Shown piece after piece: positions 1 to 7,564 of a stretch of 64,000 nt of DNA. The DNA is taken from the NCBI RefSeq assembly GCF_900102005.1, contig NZ_LT627736.1:930001-994000 (forward strand), given 5' to 3'. This DNA is from Microbacterium sp. LKL04. Its GTDB lineage: Bacteria > Actinomycetota > Actinomycetes > Actinomycetales > Microbacteriaceae. The notes under the pieces are model-generated. The model was not told where the DNA came from, did no database searches, and worked only from the letters and a program-made list of their open reading frames with translations. The stretch's first letter is position 1; each line of letters starts with the position of its first letter. Both the position numbers and the translations under genes were made by a program.

Positions 1-1
1 G

Positions 2-358
2 GCGGGTGAGCTCCTCGAATACGCGACGGTGCACAACGCATACCGCTACGGCACCCCGCGTCGCCCGATCGATGTCGCCCTCGCCGAAGGGCGGACCGTT
101 CTGCTCGAGATCGATCTGCAGGGCGCGCGCCAGGTCCGCGCCGCCGCTCCCGACGCGACGCTCGTCTTCCTTCTGCCGCCCAGCTGGGACGAGCTCGTGA
201 ACCGGCTCGTCGGTCGGGGGACCGAGGGCGAAGAGGAGCGGGCACGCCGGCTGAAGACCGCACGGGTCGAGCTCGCCTCGCAGGGCGAGTTCGACTACCG
301 CGTCGTGAACGACGACGTCGCGCGCGCCGCGGCGGAGGTCGCCCGACTCGCACACTGA
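2..358 (+). CDS. gmk: guanylate kinase, 3' part
   Basis: C-terminal part of guanylate kinase, which phosphorylates GMP to GDP with ATP. The reading frame is open from the first bases of the window, so the N-terminal P-loop lies outside it. Visible are the GMP-binding lid segment (LLEYATVHNAYRYGTP), the following core strand VLLEIDLQGARQVRAA, and the C-terminal LID region rich in Arg (GRGTEGEEERARRL), all typical of the family. It ends in ARLAH before a TGA. In actinobacteria gmk is normally followed directly by rpoZ; here rpoZ is 6.8 kb away, with a sulfur-metabolism block in between. Confidence 0.93.
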   Translation, partial: AGELLEYATVHNAYRYGTPRRPIDVALAEGRTVLLEIDLQGARQVRAAAPDATLVFLLPPSWDELVNRLVGRGTEGEEERARRLKTARVELASQGEFDYRVVNDDVARAAAEVARLAH

Positions 359-390
359 CGCACGCCGCGGCATCCCGGCGCTTCGTTTCA

Positions 391-408
391 CATCGTTACG
401 CTCCGATG
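391..408. promoter_or_regulatory. candidate promoter/operator of the sulfur block
   Basis: A perfect inverted repeat CATCG-N8-CGATG brackets a TACGCT hexamer (397-402) that can serve as a -10 element for the operon starting at 443. The predicted leader would be about 34 nt, and a GGGAAG (430-435) lies just upstream of the ATG. An inverted repeat over a -10 is what a repressor site would look like. No regulator gene is adjacent, so the ligand is unknown. The -35 is not recognisable. Confidence 0.35.
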
Positions 409-442
409 CGGGAGCCGCGCCGGGGTCCGGGAAGCTGGACTC

Positions 443-1282
443 ATGTCCACCGTGCTCGCCGCCTCCGACGCTGCCCGGAGCACGACCGCACCGCGGGGTG
501 CCGTGTCGCTGTCGGGTGTTCGTCGGACCTTCTCCGGAGCATCCGCGCCCGTCCCCGTCCTGCGCGGGGTGGACCTCGACATCGAACCCGGTGAGATCAT
601 CGCGATCGTCGGGCCTTCGGGATGCGGCAAGTCGACGCTCCTGCGCCTCCTCGCCGGTCTCGACGCGCCGACGGCCGGATCCGTGACCGTCGACGGCACA
701 CCACTGCGCGACACGGACGAGCGCACCGCGGTCGCCTTCCAGGAACCGCGCCTGCTGCCGTGGCGCACGATCTCGCAGAACGTCGCCATCGGGATGCCGC
801 GCGGCACCGCGCGTTCCGACGCGTCCGCTCGCGTGGCCGAGCTCCTCGAACTCGTGGGGCTGACCGCCGCCGCTTCTCTCCGTCCCCGCGAGGTGTCGGG
901 CGGGATGGCCCAGCGGGCGTCGCTCGCGCGGGCTCTCGCACGCGGACCCGAGGTGCTGCTGCTCGACGAGCCGTTCGGAGCCCTCGACGCCCTCACCCGC
1001 CTCCGGATGCAGGACCTGCTCCTCGACATCCATTCCGCCGAACCCACGACCGTCGTCCTCGTGACGCACGACGTGGAGGAAGCGCTCTACCTGGCAGATC
1101 GCGTGATCCAGCTGCGCGCGATCGATGCCGACTCCGAGGACTCCTCGATCGCCCGCGTGATCGAGGTCCCCGGCATCCGTCCCCGTGACCGCGCCGATCG
1201 CGGCTTCACGGACCTCCGCGCCGAGCTCCTCGCGGGGCTCGGCGTCGACACCCACCGCTCAACCCTTCAGGAGACCCGATGA
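443..1282 (+). CDS. ABC transporter ATP-binding protein, sulfonate/nitrate/taurine type
   Basis: 279-residue ATPase of the SsuB/TauB class, energising uptake through the membrane permease encoded two genes downstream. Motifs in order: Walker A GPSGCGKST (57-65), Q-loop FQEPRLLPW (99-107), signature VSGGMAQR (151-158), Walker B VLLLDEP (171-177) and the H-loop His in THD (about 209). The FQEPRLLPW form of the Q-loop is characteristic of the SsuB/TauB group. The stop overlaps the start of the binding-protein gene (ATGA), so the operon is translationally coupled. The substrate cannot be fixed from sequence. Alkanesulfonate, taurine or another organosulfur compound is suggested by the metY neighbour. 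Confidence 0.92.
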   Translation: MSTVLAASDAARSTTAPRGAVSLSGVRRTFSGASAPVPVLRGVDLDIEPGEIIAIVGPSGCGKSTLLRLLAGLDAPTAGSVTVDGTPLRDTDERTAVAFQEPRLLPWRTISQNVAIGMPRGTARSDASARVAELLELVGLTAAASLRPREVSGGMAQRASLARALARGPEVLLLDEPFGALDALTRLRMQDLLLDIHSAEPTTVVLVTHDVEEALYLADRVIQLRAIDADSEDSSIARVIEVPGIRPRDRADRGFTDLRAELLAGLGVDTHRSTLQETR

Positions 1283-2307
1283 GCACCGTCATCCGCCGCA
1301 CCGTTCCCGCCCTCGCCGTGGGTGCCGTGGTGATGCTCATGGCGACAGGATGCCTCGCCGGCGAGAACGCGAGCTCGACCTCCGACGGCGCGAGCGCCGG
1401 ATCGTGGTCGACCGACACCCTCTCGATCGACTTCGCGACCTACAACCCGCTCAGCCTCGTGGTGAAGGACCAGGGCCTCATCGAGAAGGCGCTGGGCGAC
1501 GACGTCGACGTCGAGTGGACGCAGTCCGCCGGGTCGAACAAGGCCAACGAGCTCCTCCGCGCCGGAGCGCTCGACGTCGGTTCGACGGCCGGTTCGGCTG
1601 CGCTCCTGGCGCGGGCGAACGGTTCGCCGATCAAGGTCATCGACGTGTACTCGCAGCCGGAGTGGTCGGCGATCGTCGTCGGCCCGGACAGCGACATCAC
1701 CTCGGTCGCCGACCTCAAGGGCAAGAAGGTCGCCGCGACCAGCGGAACCGACCCGTACTTCTTCCTCCTGCAGGCGCTCGAGACCGAGGGCTTGAGCGTC
1801 AAGGACGTCGACGTGCAGAACCTGCAGCACGCGGACGGGCGCGCCGCCCTCGACGGAGGCTCCGTCGACGCGTGGGCGGGTCTCGACCCGATCATGGCGG
1901 CAGCCGAGGTCGAGTCCGGCGACAAGCTCATCTACCGGAACGTCGACTTCAACTCCTACGGCTTCCTCAACGCGACGGAGGAGTTCCTCACCGACCACGA
2001 GGACGTCGCGCAGGTCGTCGTCGACGCCTACGAGGAGGCCCGCGAGTGGGCGCTCGCGAACCCCGACGAGACCGCGGCGCTCCTCGCGGACGTCGCGGGG
2101 ATCGACCCGAAGGTCGCGACGACCGTGATCGGCGAGCGCTCCAACCTCGACGTCAGCGGCATCCCCGGCGACGCCCAGCTCGCCGTCCTGAAGAAGATCG
2201 CTCCGGTCCTCGTCGACTCCGATGCCGTGACCGGTGGTCAGAGCGCCGTCGACCAGGCGCTCGACACGATCATCGAGCCGACATTCGCCGAGAAGGCCGC
2301 GGGCTGA
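1279..2307 (+). CDS. ABC transporter substrate-binding lipoprotein, SsuA-like
   Basis: 342-residue binding protein. A short positive N-terminus and hydrophobic stretch end in a lipobox with Cys25 (MATGC), so it should be a diacylglyceryl-anchored lipoprotein processed by the Lgt pathway; lgt and lnt are both in this window. The mature part has the NMT1/SsuA-like two-lobed pattern, with the strand-turn segments SAGSNKANELLRAGALDVG and VADLKGKKVAATSGTDPYFF that form the ligand cleft in this family. It sits between its ATPase (ATGA overlap) and permease (2 bp gap). Ligand class (sulfonate-like) is inferred from family and context. Confidence 0.9.
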   Translation: MSTVIRRTVPALAVGAVVMLMATGCLAGENASSTSDGASAGSWSTDTLSIDFATYNPLSLVVKDQGLIEKALGDDVDVEWTQSAGSNKANELLRAGALDVGSTAGSAALLARANGSPIKVIDVYSQPEWSAIVVGPDSDITSVADLKGKKVAATSGTDPYFFLLQALETEGLSVKDVDVQNLQHADGRAALDGGSVDAWAGLDPIMAAAEVESGDKLIYRNVDFNSYGFLNATEEFLTDHEDVAQVVVDAYEEAREWALANPDETAALLADVAGIDPKVATTVIGERSNLDVSGIPGDAQLAVLKKIAPVLVDSDAVTGGQSAVDQALDTIIEPTFAEKAAG

Positions 2308-2309
2308 CG

Positions 2310-3134
2310 ATGACGGCATCCGTCGACACGACCGCCACCGCTGCCGCGCCCTCGGGTGCCGCGGCGGTGCGGCCGTTCTGGTCCCGGACGAGTGTCCGCG
2401 TCGTGGGCGGCCTCGTCGTCCCGCTGGCCGTCCTCGCCCTCTGGCAGGCGGTGACGGCGTTCGGCCTCATCCCGACGTATCGTCTGCCGGCTCCGATCGA
2501 CGTCGTCGGCGCCGCCGTGCAGCTCGGCGACTCGGGTGTGCTGTGGGGGCACATCGCGATCTCGGTGCAGCGCGTGATCCTCGGCTTCTCGATCGGTTCG
2601 CTCGTGGGGCTCGCCGTCGCGGCCGTCGTCGGGTTGACCCGCGCGGGCGATGTGCTCCTCAGCCCGATCCTGGCCGCGTTCCGTGCGATCCCGTCGCTCG
2701 CCCTCGTCCCGTTGCTCCTGCTCTGGATGGGAATCGGCGAAGAGCCGAAGGTCACCCTCGTCGCGATCGGCGCCTTCTTCCCGGTCTTCACGACCGTCGC
2801 AGGGGCGCTCCGACACGTCGATCCTCACCTCGTCGAGATGGGGCGTTCGTTCGGATTGCGCGGCGGGGCGCTGTTCCGCTCGGTGCAGTTGCCGGCGACA
2901 GTCCCGGCACTCGTCTCGGGTCTGCGGTTGGCTCTGGCGCAGGCGTGGCTCTTCCTCGTCGCGGCGGAGCTGATCTCGGCCTCGATGGGGCTCGGATACC
3001 TGCTGACCGACTCGCAGAGCACGGGTCGCGTCGACCGCATCTTCTTGGCGATCGTGATCCTCGCGGCCCTCGGGACCCTGTCGAACGCCCTCGTCACGCT
3101 GCTCCAGCGACGCGTCCTGAGGAAGTGGACGTGA
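2310..3134 (+). CDS. ABC transporter permease, SsuC-like
   Basis: 274-residue integral membrane protein of the BPD_transp_1 fold with about six membrane segments. The cytoplasmic EAA-like loop that docks the ATPase reads EMGRSFGLRGGALFRSVQLP at roughly residues 176-195, and FRAIPSLALVPLLLLWMG ahead of it is diagnostic of the SsuC/TauC group. The ATG at 2310 follows the lipoprotein stop by 2 bp and is the first start not buried in the preceding gene. Its stop overlaps the GTG of the acetyl-CoA synthetase gene (GTGA), so transporter and metabolic genes form one transcription unit. Confidence 0.92.
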   Translation: MTASVDTTATAAAPSGAAAVRPFWSRTSVRVVGGLVVPLAVLALWQAVTAFGLIPTYRLPAPIDVVGAAVQLGDSGVLWGHIAISVQRVILGFSIGSLVGLAVAAVVGLTRAGDVLLSPILAAFRAIPSLALVPLLLLWMGIGEEPKVTLVAIGAFFPVFTTVAGALRHVDPHLVEMGRSFGLRGGALFRSVQLPATVPALVSGLRLALAQAWLFLVAAELISASMGLGYLLTDSQSTGRVDRIFLAIVILAALGTLSNALVTLLQRRVLRKWT

Positions 3135-5146
3135 GCGGCCCGGACATCGACGAGGTCCGTCTCGTCGAGAACCGCACCTATCCCGCACCGGCCGACTTCT
3201 CGGCGGAGGCCAACGTGACCGCCTCGGCGTACGTGGACGCGTCGGCGGATCCGACCCGGTTCTGGGAGACGGCGGCCGCGCGCCTGGACTGGGTCGCGCC
3301 CTGGCACACCGCGCTCGACTGGCGCCCGCCCGTCCGCGACGCCGACGGTGAGCTGTCGATCCCCGCCGCGCGCTGGTTCGACGGCGGCACCCTCAATGTG
3401 GCCGTGAACTGCGTCGACCGCCACGTCGCTGCCGGCCTCGGTCAGAAGGTCGCCCTCCACTTCGAGGGCGAACCGGGAGATCGCACGACGGTCACCTACG
3501 CCGACCTGCAACGCCGCGTGTCCCAGGCGGCGAACGCGCTCGTCGCTCTCGGCATCCAGCCCGGCGACCGCGTCGTCGTGTACCTGCCGGTCCTCGTCGA
3601 GACCGTCGTCATCGCGCTCGCCTGCGCGCGCGTCGGTGCTGTTCACTCTCTCGTCTTCGGGGGGTTCTCGGCCGAGGCTGTGCGGTTCCGGCTCGAGGAC
3701 ACCGGCGCGAAGCTGCTCGTCACGAGCGACGGGCAGTTCCGGCGCGGGGGAGCGGTCGAAGTCAAGTCCGCCGCGGATACCGCCGCAGCAGGCCTTCCCG
3801 AGCTCGAGCACGTCCTGGTCGTCCGACGGACGGGGAACGAGGTCGAGTGGACCCCGGGGCGCGACGTCTGGTGGCACGACGTCGTCGACACCGCGTCGAC
3901 GGTCCACGACGCCGCGGCGTTCGAGGCCGAGCATCCGCTCTTCATCATCTACACGTCGGGCACGACCGGGAAGCCGAAGGGACTCGTCCACACGTCGGGC
4001 GGATACCTCACCCACGCGAGCTGGGCCCACTGGGCGCACTTCGACGCGAAGCCTGACGACGTTCACTGGTGCACCGCCGACCTCGCGTGGGTCACCGCTC
4101 ACACCTACGAGATCTACGGTCCGCTGTCGAACGGACTCACGCAGGTCATCTACGAGGGCACTCCCGATGCGCCCCACCGGGAGCGCCACCTCGAGATCAT
4201 CGAGCGGTACGGCGTGTCGGTGTACTACACGGCCCCCACCCTCATCCGCACCTTCATGACCTGGTTCGGCGAGGGCCTCCCCGAGGGCCACGACCTGTCG
4301 AGCATCCGTCTTCTCGGCACCGTCGGCGAGGCGATCAACCCCGCCGCGTGGGCATGGTTCCGCCGCGCCTTCGGGCGCGACGAAGTCCCCGTGGTCGACA
4401 CGTGGTGGCAGTCGGAGACCGGCGCCGCGATGATCGCGCCGCTGCCGGGAGTCACGACGCTGAAGCCGGGATCAGCGACCGTGCCGCTGCCTGGGATCGA
4501 CGCCGCCGTGGTCGATCCCGACGGGCGAGAGGTCGAGCCGGGCAGATCCGGCACGCTCGTCGTCCGTCGTCCCTGGCCCGGGATGGCGCGGACCGTCTGG
4601 GGGAACCCCGAGCGCTACCGCGACTCCTACTGGTCGACCTATGCCGGCCACGGCGAGCACGGCGGGTACTACGTCGCGGGCGACGGAGCGACGCGCGACG
4701 CCGACGGCCACATCTGGATCCTCGGCCGCCTCGACGACGTCGTGAACGTGTCGGGCCACCGGCTGTCGACGATCGAGATCGAGTCCGCCCTCGTCGCGCA
4801 CGCCGCGGTCGGAGAGGCGGGGACCACCGGAGTGGTCGACTCGCTGACCGGCCACGCCGTCGCCGCCTTCGTCGTGCCGTCCGGCGCGGGGGAGCCGGAT
4901 GCCGGGGAGCTCCGCGCGCACGTGGCGCGCGAGATCGGGCCGATCGCCAAGCCGCGGCATGTCGTCGTCGTGCCCGATCTCCCCAAGACCCGCTCGGGCA
5001 AGATCCTCCGACGCCTCCTTGCCCAGCTGTGGGAGGCCGAACAGGACCGCCGGGCGGGCCGCGAACCCGCGCCCCTCGGCGACACCACATCGCTGCAGAA
5101 CCCCGATGCCGTCGCGCGTATCGCCGCCGCCCTGGCGGCGGCGTGA
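3131..5146 (+). CDS. acs: acetyl-CoA synthetase (AMP-forming)
   Basis: 671-residue enzyme converting acetate, ATP and CoA to acetyl-CoA via acetyl-AMP. Seen: the AMP-binding P-loop YTSGTTGKPKG near residue 275, the acetate-pocket motif DTWWQSETG near 423 with the Trp that restricts the pocket to short acids, and the C-terminal KTRSGKILRR near 620 with the Lys needed for adenylation and often acetylated in this family. Length matches typical Acs. The GTG at 3131 overlaps the permease stop. A gene for acetate activation inside a sulfur operon is unusual. MetY, encoded next, releases acetate, so recycling is a plausible role; propionate use cannot be excluded. Confidence 0.93.
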   Translation: MSGPDIDEVRLVENRTYPAPADFSAEANVTASAYVDASADPTRFWETAAARLDWVAPWHTALDWRPPVRDADGELSIPAARWFDGGTLNVAVNCVDRHVAAGLGQKVALHFEGEPGDRTTVTYADLQRRVSQAANALVALGIQPGDRVVVYLPVLVETVVIALACARVGAVHSLVFGGFSAEAVRFRLEDTGAKLLVTSDGQFRRGGAVEVKSAADTAAAGLPELEHVLVVRRTGNEVEWTPGRDVWWHDVVDTASTVHDAAAFEAEHPLFIIYTSGTTGKPKGLVHTSGGYLTHASWAHWAHFDAKPDDVHWCTADLAWVTAHTYEIYGPLSNGLTQVIYEGTPDAPHRERHLEIIERYGVSVYYTAPTLIRTFMTWFGEGLPEGHDLSSIRLLGTVGEAINPAAWAWFRRAFGRDEVPVVDTWWQSETGAAMIAPLPGVTTLKPGSATVPLPGIDAAVVDPDGREVEPGRSGTLVVRRPWPGMARTVWGNPERYRDSYWSTYAGHGEHGGYYVAGDGATRDADGHIWILGRLDDVVNVSGHRLSTIEIESALVAHAAVGEAGTTGVVDSLTGHAVAAFVVPSGAGEPDAGELRAHVAREIGPIAKPRHVVVVPDLPKTRSGKILRRLLAQLWEAEQDRRAGREPAPLGDTTSLQNPDAVARIAAALAAA

Positions 5147-5176
5147 CCGGCGGCATCCATCCGCCAGAAAGAGATC

Positions 5177-6514
5177 ATGACTGACGAACACCGCTTCGGC
5201 TTCCGCACGCGCGCGCTCCACGCCGGCGGCACCCCCGATGCCGCCACCGGCGCCCGCGCCGTGCCGATCTATCAGACCTCGTCCTTCGTCTTCGACGATG
5301 CGACGGATGCCGCGAACCTGTTCGCGCTGCAGAAGTACGGCAACATCTACTCGCGCATCGGCAACCCCACCGTCGCGGCACTCGAAGAGCGCCTCGCATC
5401 GCTCGAGGGCGGCATCGGAGCGGTGGCCACCGCGTCGGGGATGAGCGCGGAGTTCATCACATTCGCCGCGCTCGTCGGCGTCGGCGACCACGTCGTCGCT
5501 TCGGCGCAGCTCTACGGCGGCACGGTCACGCAGCTGGACGTCACGCTCCGCCGATTCGGGGTCGATACGACCTTCGTCGCCTCCAGCGATCCGGCCGATT
5601 ATGCGGCGGCCATCCGGCCCGAGACGAAGGTCCTCTACGTCGAGACGATCGGCAACCCGTCGGGCGAGATCGCCGACATCGAGGGGCTCGCCGAGGTGGC
5701 TCATGCCGCCGGCATCCCGCTCGTCGTCGACTCGACCCTCGCGACTCCCTACCTCGCGCGACCGCTCGAGCACGGCGCCGACATCGTCATCCACTCGGTC
5801 ACGAAGTTCCTCGGCGGACACGGCACGACCCTCGGCGGCGTCGTGATCGAGAAGGGGACCTTCGACTGGGGGAACGGCAAGTTCCCGCAGATGACCGAGC
5901 CGGTCGCCTCGTACGGCGGCATCACCTGGTGGGACAACTTCGGTGAGTACGGCTTCCTCACCAAGCTCCGGAGCGAGCAGCTCCGCGACATCGGAGCCGC
6001 CCTCAGCCCGCACTCGGCTTTCCTGCTGCTGCAGGGCATCGAGACCCTGCCGCAGCGCATCGACGCGCACGGTGCGAACGCGCGGATCGTCGCCGAGTGG
6101 CTCGACTCCGACCCGCGCGTGTCCTTCGTCACGTGGGCGGGCCTCCCTGATCACCCCCACCGCGAGCGGGCGGAGAAGTACCTCCCGCTCGGTCCGGGGT
6201 CGGTCTTCGCGTTCGGCGTGAAGGCCGGAGGCGATGCCGCGAGTGACGAGGAACGCGTCGCCGCGGGTCGGCGAGCGGGCGAGGCCGTCATCGACGCGCT
6301 CCAGCTCGCCTCGCACCTCGCCAACATCGGCGATGCCCGAACCCTCGTCATCCACCCCGCCTCGACGACGCATCAGCAGCTCAGCGCCGACCAGCTCGTC
6401 GCCGCCGGTGTGCCGGCTGACCTCATCCGCATCTCGGTGGGTCTCGAAGACCCGGAGGATATCGTGTGGGACCTCGATCAGGCCCTCACCGCCGCGACAG
6501 GAGTCTCCCGATGA
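5177..6514 (+). CDS. metY: O-acetylhomoserine sulfhydrylase (PLP)
   Basis: 445-residue Cys/Met-metabolism PLP enzyme that makes homocysteine and acetate from O-acetyl-L-homoserine and sulfide. The PLP Schiff-base Lys is K210 in SVTKFLGGHGTT. The N-terminal segment with YQTSSFVF and YSRIGNPTVAALEERLASLE, and the length (about 430-445 rather than about 380 for cystathionine gamma-synthase), point to MetY rather than MetB. AAAGAGATC precedes the ATG as a ribosome site. It lies 30 bp after acs and overlaps the next gene by 4 bp (ATGA). Confidence 0.93.
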   Translation: MTDEHRFGFRTRALHAGGTPDAATGARAVPIYQTSSFVFDDATDAANLFALQKYGNIYSRIGNPTVAALEERLASLEGGIGAVATASGMSAEFITFAALVGVGDHVVASAQLYGGTVTQLDVTLRRFGVDTTFVASSDPADYAAAIRPETKVLYVETIGNPSGEIADIEGLAEVAHAAGIPLVVDSTLATPYLARPLEHGADIVIHSVTKFLGGHGTTLGGVVIEKGTFDWGNGKFPQMTEPVASYGGITWWDNFGEYGFLTKLRSEQLRDIGAALSPHSAFLLLQGIETLPQRIDAHGANARIVAEWLDSDPRVSFVTWAGLPDHPHRERAEKYLPLGPGSVFAFGVKAGGDAASDEERVAAGRRAGEAVIDALQLASHLANIGDARTLVIHPASTTHQQLSADQLVAAGVPADLIRISVGLEDPEDIVWDLDQALTAATGVSR

Positions 6515-7089
6515 CCGACGCGAACGCCTGCGCCGTGCCCCAGCCCGCCCCGACCGAGGGAGCCGCGTGTGCGCTTCCCGGCGCGGCTCCGGCCGTGCAC
6601 GCGGAGCGCACCTGGCCCGCCGCCGGTCCCCAGGAGCGGTTCGAGATCCTCCGCCGTGCGAAGACCATCGCGATCGTCGGCGCGTCCGACAACCCGGCGC
6701 GCGCGAGCTACTTCGTCGCGACCTACCTGAGCGGCAGCTCGCCGTACGACGTGTACTACGTCAATCCGCGGGCGAGTGAGATCCTCGGCAAGCCCGCCTA
6801 CGCGTCGCTCGCGGACCTGCCCGTCGTCCCCGACATCGTCGACGTCTTCCGCAAGCACGACGACCTGCCCGGCGTCGCGCAGGAGGCGGTGGATGCCGGG
6901 GCCTCGACGCTCTGGCTGCAGCTCGGCTCGTGGCACGAGGGCGCCGCGAAGATCGCCGCCGACGCAGGGCTGTCAGTCGTCATGGACCGGTGCGTCAAGA
7001 TCGAGCACGCGCGCTTCCACGGCGGGCTCCACCTGGCGGGCTTCGACACCGGGGTTCTCAGCTCGAAGCGGCAGCTGCTGAGCCGCTGA
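6511..7089 (+). CDS. CoA-binding domain protein
   Basis: 192-residue protein with a Rossmann-type CoA_binding_2 domain: nucleotide loop TIAIVGASDNPARASYFVA at about 52-70, then VYYVNPRASEILGKPAYASL and a C-terminal CVKIEHARF. Proteins of this type (YccU-like) bind CoA or a similar nucleotide; no catalytic activity is established. The first 45 residues are an Ala/Pro-rich extension with two Cys that is poorly conserved in appearance. The start overlaps the metY stop (ATGA), so it is coupled to MetY. A role in sensing CoA/acetyl-CoA or forming persulfide/CoA adducts near MetY is only inference. Confidence 0.85.
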   Translation: MTDANACAVPQPAPTEGAACALPGAAPAVHAERTWPAAGPQERFEILRRAKTIAIVGASDNPARASYFVATYLSGSSPYDVYYVNPRASEILGKPAYASLADLPVVPDIVDVFRKHDDLPGVAQEAVDAGASTLWLQLGSWHEGAAKIAADAGLSVVMDRCVKIEHARFHGGLHLAGFDTGVLSSKRQLLSR

Positions 7090-7118
7090 CGCGGCGCGCG
7101 CCGGCGCGTCGCGACCTG

Positions 7119-7124
7119 TAGACT
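7119..7124 (+). promoter_or_regulatory. candidate -10 element for rpoZ
   Basis: TAGACT, with a predicted start of transcription near 7131. This would separate rpoZ transcription from the sulfur block upstream. Position 7131 is itself an ATG in frame with rpoZ, so a leaderless form with a 21-residue N-terminal extension is possible, although the GGAGG site near 7184 favours the start at 7194. Confidence 0.45.
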
Positions 7125-7193
7125 GAGAGGATGCCGCGCCGCTTCAGAGTGCGCTCAGGCAGACAACTCGCTCACCGATCCTGGAGGACCACC

Positions 7194-7448
7194 ATGGCCA
7201 ACCGTGACCAGGGCATCATCGACCCGCCCATCGACGCACTGCTCGACAAGGTCGACTCGAAGTACCAGCTCGTGATCTACGCATCCAAGCGCGCGCGTCA
7301 GATCAACGACTACTACTCGGACCTCCACGAGGGGAACCTCTTCGACAACGTGGGCCCGCTCGTCGACTCGAACGTCGAGGACAAGCCCCTGACGATCGCC
7401 CTCCACGAGATCCACGAGGACAAGCTGCGCCTGCGCGCGGCCGAGTGA
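7194..7448 (+). CDS. rpoZ: DNA-directed RNA polymerase omega subunit
   Basis: 84-residue omega subunit, which assists folding and assembly of beta' into RNA polymerase. The conserved stretch runs from [20 protein letters not shown] through ASKRARQIN, the family hallmark near residues 30-38. The ATG at 7194 has a GGAGG site at about 7183-7187 and gives the usual length. An upstream in-frame ATG at 7131 would add 21 Arg-rich residues that do not look like RpoZ. In other actinobacteria coaBC follows; here metK does. Confidence 0.93.
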   Translation: MANRDQGIIDPPIDALLDKVDSKYQLVIYASKRARQINDYYSDLHEGNLFDNVGPLVDSNVEDKPLTIALHEIHEDKLRLRAAE

Positions 7449-7488
7449 CCTCGAGCTCATGACCCGGGCGCCACACGGCGTCATCCTC

Positions 7489-7525
7489 ATGCCCGCGTGT
7501 CCCCCGTGTCGGGGACCGCGGGCAT
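7489..7525 (+). terminator. rpoZ terminator-like hairpin
   Basis: Near-perfect stem: ATGCCCGCG pairs with CGCGGGCAT and, after one bulged T, GTCCCC pairs with GGGGAC around the loop CGTGTC. A short TTTT run follows at 7531-7534. It lies between rpoZ and metK, 40 bp after the rpoZ stop. An intrinsic terminator or an attenuator for metK are the two readings. The space is too small and the sequence too simple for a SAM riboswitch. Confidence 0.6.
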
Positions 7526-7564
7526 GATGGTTTTCACACCCCCGATCCGCCCTCTGGAGGACCG

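Noticed and set aside
5147-5176. Regulatory leader between acs and metY
   Set aside because: Only 30 bp, which holds a ribosome site and nothing more.
7449-7564. SAM riboswitch in the metK leader
   Set aside because: The space is 116 bp and the only structure is one hairpin. GGTCATGAG, reminiscent of a SAM-IV start, occurs only on the opposite strand and is not followed by the expected helices.
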